Source: Pseudomonadota bacterium
GTDB lineage: Bacteria; Pseudomonadota; Alphaproteobacteria; Caulobacterales; Caulobacteraceae
Length of the DNA: 29,454 nt
Assembly (NCBI GenBank): GCA_023434265.1
Contig: JAEYTA010000085.1
Location: forward strand, 1 to 29,454
Direction of reading: 5' to 3'
Shown: piece by piece, positions 14,811 through 22,763 of the stretch
Position numbering within the stretch: the first letter of the stretch is position 1
Layout: each line of letters starts with the position of its first letter
The notes under the pieces: generated by a model
Database searches by the model: none
What the model saw: only the letters and a program-made list of their open reading frames with translations
Told to the model about the DNA's origin: nothing
Position numbers and translations under genes: made by a program

Positions 14811-16262
14811 ATGCGCCCGACGGCCTACACCACAGTCCGCCCGCGCTATGGCTTCGCCGACGTCGTCGGCCTGCTGTTTCGCGAATTGCTGCTGATGGCG
14901 GTCATCTTCCTGGCGATCTTCGCCATCGGCACGGCGGCGGTGCTGACGCTGAAGAAGTCCTACACCGCCTCCGCCAGCGTCTACGCCGGGGTCGGCCAGG
15001 AATACGTCTACCAGTCGCGCGTCGCGGGCCAGGCCGAGCGGATCGGGCAGGCCCCCGAGGCCGACGCCGTGGCCCGGTCCGAGGCGGCGATCCTCGGCAG
15101 CCTCGAGGTCAAGCGCCGCACCGTGCGGGCGCTCGGCGCCGAGGCCATTCTCGGCGCGGGCGCGGGCGGAACCGAGGCGGAGAAGGAGACGGCGGCGCTC
15201 AGAGTGCTGGACAACAGCCTCGGCGTCGGGGTCGAGCCGGGCAGCGCCATCATCGCCGCCTCCTACCGGTCCGGCGACCCGCAGCGCGCCGCGCGGGTGC
15301 TCAACGCCCTGATCGACCAGTATCTGGTGCGTCGTCGCGAGGTGTTCCGTGACCGCGCCGACCCGGCTCCGTACGCCGCCCAGCGCGAGGCGTTCGAGGA
15401 TGAACTGGCCTCCGCCGACGCCGCCTACGCCGCCTTCCTGCGCTCCAACAACATCGGCGACTTCGCCACCGCCAAGGCGACCACGGCGGCGAACTTCCAG
15501 ACGGTCTCCGCCGAAACCCTGTCGGTCCGCGCCCAGCTGAACCAGGCCAGCCAGCGGCTGGCCACGCTCGAGGCCCAACTGGCGCAGCAACCGACGGAGG
15601 TGGTGCTGCAGCAGGACCTGAACATCTCGGCCCAGGACCAGATCCTGCAGCTGCGAACCCAGCGCGAGAACCTGCTGGCCCGCTATACGGAGGACGCCCA
15701 GCCGGTGCGCGACATCGACGAGCAGATCGCCCAGCTGCAGGCCTTCGTGGCCACCGGCACGGCGGTGGGGCCCAAGGAGGTCCGCACCGGACCCAGCGCC
15801 GTGTTCACCGAGATCGAGACCGCCCGCATCAACGCCGCCGCCGACCGCGACGCATTGGCGGCTCGCCTGCGGGTTCTGGAGGGCCAGCTCGCGACGCTGC
15901 GCGGCCGGCTGGCCGACATGACCCGGCTGGAGTCGACCAACGCCACCCTGGCCGGCGACCGCGAGACCCTGACCGCGGCCATCCGCGACTTCCAGCAGCG
16001 GGAGAGCCAGTCGCGGGCCGACAGCGCCCTCGTCGCCGCCGGCGCCGACAACGTCACGGTCATCGAGCGGGCCCAGGCTCCGACGCGCGGCAGCAGCCTG
16101 AAGGCGCCGCTCCTGGCCGTCGTCTTCCTGTTCGCCGCCTTCACGGCCCTGTGCATCGGCTTGCTGCGGGTGTTCACCCGCCGCGGCTACGCCACCCCTG
16201 CGTCGACCGGGCGCACCCTCGACCTGCCCGTGCTGGCGGTGGCTCCGGTGAAGGCCCATTAG
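14811..16262 (+). CDS. hfsA: Polysaccharide chain-length regulator (Wzc-like, HfsA type)
   Basis: A 483-residue inner-membrane protein. TM1 is about residues 24-47 (ELLLMAVIFLAIFAIGTAAV). A large periplasmic region with coiled-coil stretches (about 200-300 and 340-420, rich in Gln/Ala/Leu heptads) follows, and TM2 is near 428-450 (APLLAVVFLFAAFTALCIG). This is the PCP/Wzz architecture without a fused kinase; the ATPase is the next gene. In the export complex it sets chain length and bridges to the outer-membrane channel. An in-frame ATG at 14793 is an alternative start; I prefer 14811 because the N-terminus then stays short before TM1, but neither has a strong ribosome site. Confidence 0.78.
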   Translation: MRPTAYTTVRPRYGFADVVGLLFRELLLMAVIFLAIFAIGTAAVLTLKKSYTASASVYAGVGQEYVYQSRVAGQAERIGQAPEADAVARSEAAILGSLEVKRRTVRALGAEAILGAGAGGTEAEKETAALRVLDNSLGVGVEPGSAIIAASYRSGDPQRAARVLNALIDQYLVRRREVFRDRADPAPYAAQREAFEDELASADAAYAAFLRSNNIGDFATAKATTAANFQTVSAETLSVRAQLNQASQRLATLEAQLAQQPTEVVLQQDLNISAQDQILQLRTQRENLLARYTEDAQPVRDIDEQIAQLQAFVATGTAVGPKEVRTGPSAVFTEIETARINAAADRDALAARLRVLEGQLATLRGRLADMTRLESTNATLAGDRETLTAAIRDFQQRESQSRADSALVAAGADNVTVIERAQAPTRGSSLKAPLLAVVFLFAAFTALCIGLLRVFTRRGYATPASTGRTLDLPVLAVAPVKAH

Positions 16263-16309
16263 GTCCGCCGTGCTACCGTATGGGTCGGTGAGCGGCGCGT
16301 AGCGATTCG

Positions 16310-17011
16310 ATGGTCGATCTGACATCCGAGATGGCGGCCCTCTGGGCGGCGCTGGGGCCCGCTCCCGCCCATCGGGGCCGGGTGATCCAGATCGCCGCCG
16401 CCAACACGGGCGAGGGGGTCTCGACCGTGGCGCGGGAGTACGCCCGCCTCGCCGCCGTGCGCGCCCGCAAGCCGGTCTGGCTGATCGACGCCGACCTCGC
16501 GCAGCAGGGCCAGATGGAGGCCATGGCGGCCCAGCCCGAGCGCTTCGGCCGCATCGGCAAGGCGGCGATGGCGACGCCGGACGGCTCCATCTTCTTCGCC
16601 GTCACCCCGCGCGTCATGGATCGCGAGGGCAAGCCGGTGCATCCGGCCCGGCTGGTCACGGCCCGGCCGTTCCTCGGCGGCCGACTGTGGGCCACCCGCT
16701 TCGCCGGCGAGAGCCTGCGATCCGGCCAGCGCGCCGAGGTGGTCGCCGACGCCCGCTACTGGGACGCCCTGCGACGCCACGCAGACACGGTGGTCATCGA
16801 CGCGCCGGCGGCCGATCGCAGCGACACCGCCATCACCCTGGCCCCCTTCGTCGACGCCACCGTGCTGGTGGTCGCCGCGGGCAGCACGGCGGCCGGCGAA
16901 CCGCTGGTGCTGCGCGACGAGATCGAGGCGGTGGGCGGCCGGATCGCCGGCGTGGTGGTCAACCGCTCGACCTATCAGCCGCCGGCCTTCCTGCGGCGGT
17001 TGACGGGTTGA
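16310..17011 (+). CDS. hfsB: CpsD/BY-kinase-like P-loop protein with degenerate Walker A (HfsB type)
   Basis: A 233-residue protein of the Wzc/CpsD ATPase fold. The P-loop reads AANTGEGVSTVAREYA (about 30-45). The family pattern is GEGKST, so the catalytic lysine is replaced by Val37. Walker A' is present (VWLIDADL, Asp60/Asp62), and the later strand VVIDAPA keeps its Asp. There is no C-terminal tyrosine cluster. It is probably the cytoplasmic partner of the HfsA-like protein encoded 47 nt upstream. With the lysine lost, normal ATP hydrolysis or tyrosine autophosphorylation is doubtful, and a structural or regulatory role is more likely. Confidence 0.75.
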   Translation: MVDLTSEMAALWAALGPAPAHRGRVIQIAAANTGEGVSTVAREYARLAAVRARKPVWLIDADLAQQGQMEAMAAQPERFGRIGKAAMATPDGSIFFAVTPRVMDREGKPVHPARLVTARPFLGGRLWATRFAGESLRSGQRAEVVADARYWDALRRHADTVVIDAPAADRSDTAITLAPFVDATVLVVAAGSTAAGEPLVLRDEIEAVGGRIAGVVVNRSTYQPPAFLRRLTG

Positions 17012-17121
17012 TCGCGGCCCGCGGCCCCGGGTTGCGCCAGACCCCAACCTTGACGCGAACCATGATCAGGCCGACGAATACGCTGTCCGCGGTCTTCGCG
17101 GGCGTCCGCAGGAGCCATATC

Positions 17122-17316
17122 ATGCGTCCGCTGATCGTCTGCCTCGCCCTCATTCTCGCCGCCCCGCTTGCCGCCTGCGGCACCTTCGGCGAGCCCTCCA
17201 GCCGCACCGCCGCAGCCAACGCCCCGAACGCCGCCGACGCCTCCATGCAGGCGGGGCGGGCCCGGGCCACGGCGGACATGAACTCGGCGGTCGGACGCTC
17301 GCTGCGCGGCGACTGA
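17122..17316 (+). CDS. Small lipoprotein at the end of the export operon
   Basis: A 64-residue protein with a textbook lipoprotein signal (MRPLIVCLALILAAPLAAC, Cys19) and an AGGAG ribosome site. The mature part is short, polar and Ala-rich (TAAANAPNAADASMQAGRARATADMN). I do not recognise it. It follows the HfsB-like gene by 110 nt, and its stop codon forms part of a hairpin shared with the convergent glycosyltransferase gene. A role in polysaccharide export is possible from position only. Confidence 0.7.
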   Translation: MRPLIVCLALILAAPLAACGTFGEPSSRTAAANAPNAADASMQAGRARATADMNSAVGRSLRGD

Positions 17317-17332
17317 GGCCTGCGGGGCCTCA
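17314..17332. terminator. Hairpin containing both stop codons of convergent genes
   Basis: TGAGGCC (17314-17320) pairs with GGCCTCA (17326-17332). The left arm starts with the TGA of the small lipoprotein, and the right arm ends with the TGA (as TCA) of the glycosyltransferase. There is no T run, so terminator function is tentative. Confidence 0.45.
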
Positions 17333-18277
17333 GGCGGTCGCCTCCCGGTTCAGCCGCGCCACTTCCCGCGCGCCGTAGAATTGCGGCTCGAGGCCCTTCA
17401 TCCAGAACAGCTTGCCGATCCCGCGCGCGGTGCGGTCGTACATTTCCGCGCGGCGCGGGCTGCCGACGAGGGTCAGCCCGGCCGCGGCCGCGCCCCAGAC
17501 CACGGCCTGTCCGGCGCCGATGACCATCCAGCGCAGCACCCCGGCCCAGTCGCGCGCGGCGGCGGCGGTCTGGCTGGGCCCCTGGCCGTAGGCGAAGGCG
17601 CGGGCGAGGGTGTAGCGCAGGGTGGCGCGGTGGACGGGGGCGAACTCCTCCACCCAGGCGTCGGCGGCCCAGCCGAAACGGCCGCCGCGGCCTTGCAGCG
17701 CCGCGAACAGGACGTCGTCCTCGCCGCCGACCTGGTCCGACGCGGCGCTGAACGGGGCCGGGCCGGGCAGGGCGGTCTGGCGCACCATCAGGGAGTTGCC
17801 GCAACCGAAGGGCTGTTCGAGCAGGCCGGTCGCGGCCGGGCCCTCCCGCCCGAAAAAGCGCTCCAGGTAGGGCCGCAGCCACGGCGCGGCCTCGGGCGCG
17901 CGGCCGGCGATGGGGCCGAAGACGACGTCGGCTCCGGTGTCCGCCTGGGCCGCCAGCAGGGCGGCCAACCAGCCGGGCGAGGCGGCCTCGTCGTCGTCGA
18001 GAAAGGCGATCAGCGGCGCGTCCGTGGCGGCGAGGCCGGCGTTGCGGGCCGTCGCCACGCCGGGGGTCGGCGCATGGCGGTAGACAAGCGGCCACGGCGC
18101 GTCGGCGCGAAGGGACTCCACCATCGCCGCGGCCGAGCCGGTCGGGTCGTTGTCGACGACGACGATGGCCGCGACTCGGTCGGCGACGCGCGCCTGGGCG
18201 AACAGCGAGCGCACGGCGCGGGCGAGGCTGTCCGGCCGCCGCAGGGTGGGGACGAGGATCGCGACGTCGGCCATCAC
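17330..18277 (-). CDS. GT2 glycosyltransferase of the polysaccharide locus (first)
   Basis: A 315-residue family 2 glycosyltransferase. The N-terminal GT-A fold begins VAILVPTLRRPDSLARAV. The metal/nucleotide-sugar motif is FLDDDEA (Asp94-Asp96), and an acidic acceptor motif GGEDDVLF sits at 184-191. A hydrophobic segment near 245-275 suggests membrane association. Its ATG overlaps the stop of the preceding glycosyltransferase gene by 4 bp (ATGATG, so residue 2 could also be the start). It is the last gene of the hfsE-like operon and could be the HfsG-type enzyme. The donor sugar cannot be inferred. Confidence 0.85.
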   Translation of the reverse strand: MMADVAILVPTLRRPDSLARAVRSLFAQARVADRVAAIVVVDNDPTGSAAAMVESLRADAPWPLVYRHAPTPGVATARNAGLAATDAPLIAFLDDDEAASPGWLAALLAAQADTGADVVFGPIAGRAPEAAPWLRPYLERFFGREGPAATGLLEQPFGCGNSLMVRQTALPGPAPFSAASDQVGGEDDVLFAALQGRGGRFGWAADAWVEEFAPVHRATLRYTLARAFAYGQGPSQTAAAARDWAGVLRWMVIGAGQAVVWGAAAAGLTLVGSPRRAEMYDRTARGIGKLFWMKGLEPQFYGAREVARLNREATA

Positions 18278-19212
18278 ACGGCGTCCGCATAGAGGGCGGC
18301 GCGGTAGAGGCGCAGGGAGAAGGCGCGTGCGCCGACCGGCAGCCAGCCCGCTCGCGCGGCCGTTCGCATCAGCCGGCGCAGGCCCGGCAAGGCAGGGACG
18401 CGTTTGAGCAGGCGAGCGACGCGGTAGCTGGGGTAGGCCGCGACGATTTCAGGGTGGCGCGACGCCATGCGGCCGAAATTGGGGGCCGACTGCTCGTACT
18501 TGCCGGCCAGCGCCTCGACGGTGTCCAGCCCCATGTGAGTGGCGGGGTTGTCGACGTGGACGACGGGGAACCGGCGCGACACGCGCATGGCCCACTCGAC
18601 GTCCTCCCAGCCCCAGCCGGTGAAGGCGGCGTCGAAGGCCTCGGCGGCGAAGACGTCTCGGCGAACCAGCAGGTTGGAGGTGTAGACGTACTTCTCCGGC
18701 TGGAGCGCCCGCACCGCTGCGGGCACGCACTCCGAGCGGCCGGCGATCGCCCGGTGCACGGCGAAGCGCGGCTCGTCCGGAGCCTGCAGCAGGGAGAAGC
18801 CGCCGAAGGCCACGGCGGGGGCCTCGCCCGCGACCAGGTCGGCCCAGACGCGCAGGAAGTGCGGCCGGTCGGGGCGCATGTCGCTGTCGAGGAACAGCAG
18901 GCTGCCGCCGCGCGCCGCCGAGGCCAGTCGGTTGCGGCCCCGCGCCCGGCCCTCGTTGGCGGGCAGGGTGATCAGGCGCACCGGCAGGGCCATGTCGGAG
19001 ATTCGCCGCGACAGGCGGTCGGTCAGCGCGGGGTCGGCCGTGCCGTCGTCGAGGACCACGACCTCGACCGCGCCATGCAAGGCCGGCGCCTCGGCGTCGA
19101 GGCGGCCGAGCAGATCGGTCGGGTCGTCGCGGAGGAAGGGCATGAGCACCGAGAGGGCCGGGAGTGCGTCCGGCCAGGCGGCGTTGTCGAGGACGGCGGC
19201 GGCTCCGCTCAT
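18274..19212 (-). CDS. GT2 glycosyltransferase of the polysaccharide locus (second)
   Basis: A 312-residue glycosyltransferase with the GT-A start ALSVLMPFLRDDPTDLLGRL, the nucleotide-binding VVVLDDGTADP and a DxD motif FLDSDMRP (Asp109/Asp111). The acceptor-side motif is GWGWEDVEWAMR (199-210), typical of the C-terminal module of galactosyltransferase-like GT2 enzymes. The open frame continues far upstream, but the real start is the ATG at 19212, which overlaps the flippase stop as ATGA and opens the conserved domain. The four-gene operon is tightly coupled by these overlaps. The specific sugar is unknown. Confidence 0.85.
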   Translation of the reverse strand: MSGAAAVLDNAAWPDALPALSVLMPFLRDDPTDLLGRLDAEAPALHGAVEVVVLDDGTADPALTDRLSRRISDMALPVRLITLPANEGRARGRNRLASAARGGSLLFLDSDMRPDRPHFLRVWADLVAGEAPAVAFGGFSLLQAPDEPRFAVHRAIAGRSECVPAAVRALQPEKYVYTSNLLVRRDVFAAEAFDAAFTGWGWEDVEWAMRVSRRFPVVHVDNPATHMGLDTVEALAGKYEQSAPNFGRMASRHPEIVAAYPSYRVARLLKRVPALPGLRRLMRTAARAGWLPVGARAFSLRLYRAALYADAV

Positions 19213-20660
19213 GCGGCGGCCCTCCGCGAGCGCAGCCGTTGAAGCAGGCGGACCGCGACGTCGCGCACCCCGGCGGCGTTGAGGGTCAGGGCGACGGCGG
19301 CGTAGACCACCGCCCCGGTGGCGGCGTCCAGCGCCAGTTCGGCGAACCCGCCGACGGACGGGAGGAGAGCGACGACGGCGGCCATGATCGCGGTCGCCGC
19401 GGCGCAACGGACCAGGCTGTCCCAGGCCACCGGCAGGGCCAGCACGCGCCGGCCCATCAGCAGGGTCGCCGCCAGCCCCAGCGCGAAGCTCGCCGCCGTC
19501 GCCCACGCCGCGCCCATCAGGCCGAAGCGCGGCACGAGGATGAGATTGAGGATCACATTGGCGACGGCCGGAATGGCCATGGCCGCCAGCAGCCGCTTCG
19601 TGCGCCGGCCGAGGGTGAAGGCCTGGCCGAAATAGTAGGCCGTCAGCCCGTAGAGCAGGGCCGAGAGGGCGATCCACGGGGTGATCGAGGCGGCGGCGAC
19701 GCGGAGCTCTTCGCCGATCAGGACCTCGGCCAGCGGTCGCGCCACCAGCGCCACGCCGGCGGCGGCGGGCAGGCCGATCAGCAGGAAGGTGGACAGCTGT
19801 TCGCGCGCCGCGCTCTTCAACCGTTCCGGGCCGCCGCGTTCCAGCGCCATGACCAGGGCCGGCTGGCCGGCCGAGCCGAGCCACAGGAACAGCACGTCGA
19901 GGGTGCGGTTGGCGATGGAATAGCCGGCGTGATAGGCGCCCACCGCCGCCTCGTCCATGAAGGCGGCGAGCAGGAAGCGGTCGGTCGAGGCCAGGACCAC
20001 GGTCAGGGCCAGCGAGGCCGCGATCGGATAGCCGTAAAGGGCGTAGCCGCGCACCCTCGCGGGCTCCAGCCGGCCGCCGCGGGCCTCGCGCAGCTCGCCG
20101 GGCAGGACGAAGGGCAGGGCCAGCAGGGGGGCGATGCCGAGACCGAGCAGGGGGGCGGCGCCGCCGGCCCCGGCGAGGGCGCAACCGACGCCGATGACCA
20201 GACCGCCGGCGGTGGTGGCCATGTCCAGGGCCGCCGCCTTGCCCACCTCGCCGGCGGCGCGATAGCGCTCCTGCCCCAGCTTGAGAAGGCAGCGTGCCGG
20301 CACCCCGGCGAGACCGGCGGCGAGGGCCAGACGGAACAGCACGTCGCCCGGCCACAGCCAGAGCAGCAGGGCGCAGACGGCGAGGAAGCCGGCCGAGAGG
20401 GCGAAGGCGACGCGGTAGAGGCTGGCGAAATGGCCACGCAGGCCGTCGCCCGGCGTCTCGGCGGCCCAGAAGCGCGCCATCGCCGCCTCCAGCCAGCTGA
20501 ACGCGGCCACATGGGCCAGCGTCACCACCGAGAAGGCGAGCGCGTAGAGGCCGAACTCCGCCGGCGCGAGCAGGCGGGTGAACAGGACGATGGTCAGGAA
20601 GCCGACCACGCCCTGCACGATGTTGGCGGGCAGATAGCCCCAGACGCCCTTCCAGAACAT
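19209..20660 (-). CDS. hfsF: Polysaccharide flippase (Wzx/PST family, HfsF type)
   Basis: A 483-residue integral membrane protein with about 12 hydrophobic segments and the typical PST start (GYLPANIVQGVVGFLTIVLFTRLLAPAEFGLYAL). It has the family loop LASTDRFLLAAFMDEAAVGAYHAGYSIANR in the middle (about 225-255). It should move the lipid-linked repeat unit across the inner membrane. It lies between the initiating transferase gene (13 nt gap) and the second glycosyltransferase gene (4-bp overlap), the order expected for one assembly operon. The HfsF name is by analogy with the Caulobacter holdfast cluster. Confidence 0.82.
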   Translation of the reverse strand: MFWKGVWGYLPANIVQGVVGFLTIVLFTRLLAPAEFGLYALAFSVVTLAHVAAFSWLEAAMARFWAAETPGDGLRGHFASLYRVAFALSAGFLAVCALLLWLWPGDVLFRLALAAGLAGVPARCLLKLGQERYRAAGEVGKAAALDMATTAGGLVIGVGCALAGAGGAAPLLGLGIAPLLALPFVLPGELREARGGRLEPARVRGYALYGYPIAASLALTVVLASTDRFLLAAFMDEAAVGAYHAGYSIANRTLDVLFLWLGSAGQPALVMALERGGPERLKSAAREQLSTFLLIGLPAAAGVALVARPLAEVLIGEELRVAAASITPWIALSALLYGLTAYYFGQAFTLGRRTKRLLAAMAIPAVANVILNLILVPRFGLMGAAWATAASFALGLAATLLMGRRVLALPVAWDSLVRCAAATAIMAAVVALLPSVGGFAELALDAATGAVVYAAVALTLNAAGVRDVAVRLLQRLRSRRAAA

Positions 20661-20673
20661 CAGCCGCTCCGGC

Positions 20674-22230
20674 TCACCGGACCGCCGCGCGGTCGCCCAG
20701 CAGGACCGGCACGGTGATGGCCATGATCCACAGATCCATCCACAGGCTCTGGCGCTCGACGTAATCGATGTCGAGTTGCACCCGGCGGCGCACGTCCTGG
20801 GCGGTGTGCAGGGGGCCGCGCGAGCCGTTCACCGCGGCCCAGCCGGTCATGCCGGGCTTGATGCGGTGGCGGTGGGCGTATTCGGCGACGAGGCGGGCGG
20901 ACTCGACGTGGCCGGTCTTCATGCCGATGGCGTGGGGGCGGGGGCCGACGAGGGACATCTCGCCGCGGATGACGTTGATCAGCTGGGGCAGCTCGTCGAG
21001 GCTCGTCTTGCGGATGAAGCGGCCGACGCGGGTGACGCGGTCGTCGTCGTGGGTCACCTGCCGGCTGGCGGTGGCGTCGGCGGCCTCGTGGCGCATGGAG
21101 CGGAACTTCCACACCACGATCTCTTCCTGGTTGAAGCCGTGGCGGCGCTGGCGGAACAGGATCGGGCCCGGGCTGTCGAGGCGGATGGCCAGGGCGATCA
21201 GAGCCATCAGCGGGGCCAGCAGGACGAGGGCGATCAGGCCGAGGACGAGATCCTGCAGCCGCTTGTTGAAGGCGCGGCGGTCCGCATCCACGGGGCCCTG
21301 CACGTCGGCGAGCGGGGCGGCGGCCAGTCGGTCCAGCGCGGAGGCCGTCTCGGCGGGGCCGTCCGGCTCGACCAGCAGCGTGACCTCGTTGGGCAGCACG
21401 CCGAGGCGGGCGGTGAGGTCGCGCACCCGCGCCTCGGCCTTCGGGTCGATGGCCAGCACGACGCGGTCGACATAGGGGGTCATGCGATGGGCCAGCAGGT
21501 CGTCCGAGGTCCCGAGCACCGGCACGCCGGCGATGGCCTTCGGGGCGCGGGCCATGCGGTCGTCGAAGATGCCCAGCACATTGAGGTCGCGGCGCTTCAG
21601 GGCCTCGCGGATCAGACTCTCGGCGCGCCGGGTGGCGCCGACCAGCACGATGTTGGGCGTCAGGGCCCCCGAGGCGCGCCAGCGGCCGACGAGATCGCTC
21701 CAGCCGGTGTGCAGGGCGTTGAGCGTCACGAGCGTCAGCCCGGCCCAGATCAAAACGGCGGTCCACGGCGCGTCCGCGCCGCCGAGCACGACGCCCGTGG
21801 CGAGGGCCGCCGCGGCGCCGACGCCGACGATGGCGGCGACCGACGCGAGGTGCAGCGCGGTCCGTTGCCCGCGCGCGAAACGGTAGCGGCCGGTCGAGCG
21901 AAGCAGGGCGAGGGTGGCGACCGCGCCGACAGCGAAGGGGGCCACGTGCGAGATCGCGACGTGGGCGAGAGGCCCGGGCGCCGAGGCCCAGGCGCACAGC
22001 AGGGTGAGGGCGACGACGGCCAGCACGTCGAAGGCGCGGAAGTAGTGAGCCGCCAGTCGGGAGGCGTGCCGCTGGCGCGCGTTCAGCCAGGCCTCCGGCC
22101 GGAACGGGCCCCGCCGCGCGGCGCCCATCCCTGCCTCGGGAGCGGCCGCGACCCAGGCGCGCAGGCGCGCGGCGTCCGCGCCGGGCGGCGGGGAGTCGGC
22201 GACGATCAGGCGGCTGGCGGCGTCGGTCAT
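20674..22230 (-). CDS. hfsE: Initiating sugar-1-phosphate transferase (WbaP/PssY family, HfsE type)
   Basis: A 518-residue polyprenyl-phosphate hexose-1-phosphate transferase that starts the lipid-linked repeat unit. Several N-terminal membrane segments (about 62-175) precede a Rossmann-like cytoplasmic domain (NIVLVGATRRAESLIREAL, 193-211). One more membrane or re-entrant helix follows (about 325-350), then the C-terminal catalytic domain. The hallmark motifs are KFRSMRHEA (375-383), TRVGRFIRKTSLDELPQL (400-417, catalytic Asp412-Glu413), SLVGPRPHAIG (426-436) and KPGMTGWAAVNG (458-469). It is the first gene of the operon. In Caulobacter, HfsE, PssY and PssZ share this job, so the name is a best guess. 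Confidence 0.88.
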   Translation of the reverse strand: MTDAASRLIVADSPPPGADAARLRAWVAAAPEAGMGAARRGPFRPEAWLNARQRHASRLAAHYFRAFDVLAVVALTLLCAWASAPGPLAHVAISHVAPFAVGAVATLALLRSTGRYRFARGQRTALHLASVAAIVGVGAAAALATGVVLGGADAPWTAVLIWAGLTLVTLNALHTGWSDLVGRWRASGALTPNIVLVGATRRAESLIREALKRRDLNVLGIFDDRMARAPKAIAGVPVLGTSDDLLAHRMTPYVDRVVLAIDPKAEARVRDLTARLGVLPNEVTLLVEPDGPAETASALDRLAAAPLADVQGPVDADRRAFNKRLQDLVLGLIALVLLAPLMALIALAIRLDSPGPILFRQRRHGFNQEEIVVWKFRSMRHEAADATASRQVTHDDDRVTRVGRFIRKTSLDELPQLINVIRGEMSLVGPRPHAIGMKTGHVESARLVAEYAHRHRIKPGMTGWAAVNGSRGPLHTAQDVRRRVQLDIDYVERQSLWMDLWIMAITVPVLLGDRAAVR

Positions 22231-22310
22231 GCGGTCCGGCGGGGAGGTTCGACCCCAGCTTGCACGTCCGGCCTCACTGTCGCGTTAACGGCCCGCCGCC
22301 GCCTGACCCG

Positions 22311-22337
22311 TTGCGCCCGCCCGCGCGCTCCGCTAAG
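22311..22337 (+). promoter_or_regulatory. Candidate promoter of tRNA-Ser
   Basis: A weak -35-like TTGCGC (22311-22316) and a Caulobacter-type -10 element GCTAAG (22332-22337) lie upstream, with the -10 ending 13 nt before the mature tRNA 5' end. Spacing is short (15 nt), so this is tentative. Confidence 0.35.
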
Positions 22338-22350
22338 CACGCCGCCTGCC

Positions 22351-22442
22351 GGAGACGTGGCCGAGTGGCTGAAGGCAACGGTTTGCTAAATCGTCGTACC
22401 CTGTAAGGGGTACCGAGGGTTCGAATCCCTCCGTCTCCGCCA
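22351..22442 (+). tRNA. tRNA-Ser (anticodon GCU)
   Basis: A complete class II tRNA. The acceptor stem is GGAGACG/CGTCTCC, the D-arm begins TGGCCGAGTGG, and the anticodon loop is TTGCTAA (anticodon GCT at 22385-22387). A long variable arm (TACCCTGTAAGGGGTA) and the T-loop GGTTCGAATCC follow. The discriminator is G, and the CCA end is encoded (22440-22442). It reads AGC/AGU serine codons. Confidence 0.97.
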
Positions 22443-22484
22443 GAACCTCCCCGGCAATCACCCCTTCGACTTCCCGTCCGATGT

Positions 22485-22498
22485 GTACGGAACCGTAC
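22485..22498. promoter_or_regulatory. Perfect palindrome resembling a TetR-family operator
   Basis: GTACGGAACCGTAC is a perfect inverted repeat with a 2-base centre. Repressors of the TetR/AcrR family often bind sites of this shape. No repressor gene is in the window. The next gene downstream on the plus strand is the tiny Cys/His-rich frame at 22635, with an AT-rich stretch containing TTGACA (22580-22585) in between. Confidence 0.35.
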
Positions 22499-22634
22499 GC
22501 CGCGCGGCGGTGAACGTGTCCCTGATACCTCTATGACGGGAAATAGCGGGGTGTTTTCAGCGGGTCATCTTTCGAATGCTTGACATAACATTAATCGGCG
22601 AGCCTTGTTCCTGCGCAAATCCGGGTGCGGGACG

Positions 22635-22763
22635 ATGGGGTTCATGGTCAAGGTTCTGAGGCGGCTGATGTGCCGCCATCGCTACAGCTGGTCCGAACGC
22701 CGTCAGGCCGAGGTCTGCTGCGAATGCGGACACGAGCATCGCATTCGGGGCGTGCGATGCTGA
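22635..22763 (+). CDS. Tiny Cys/His-rich protein (possible zinc ribbon)
   Basis: A 42-residue frame, or 39 residues if the second ATG at 22644 is used. It is rich in Arg, Cys and His: LMCRHRYSWSERR then EVCCECGHEHRIRG. Cys13/His15 and Cys28/Cys29/Cys31 with nearby His residues could bind one zinc ion. I do not recognise the family. Its last codons overlap the start of the next small gene (ATGCTGA, 7 bp), which supports translation of both. GGGG just before 22644 could act as the ribosome site for that start. Chance remains possible at this length. Confidence 0.5.
   Translation: MGFMVKVLRRLMCRHRYSWSERRQAEVCCECGHEHRIRGVRC

Noticed and set aside
19213..20355. Upstream extension of the second glycosyltransferase frame
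   Set aside because: The extension overlaps the flippase gene and is Arg/Pro/Gly shadow sequence. The ATG at 19212 fits the domain start.
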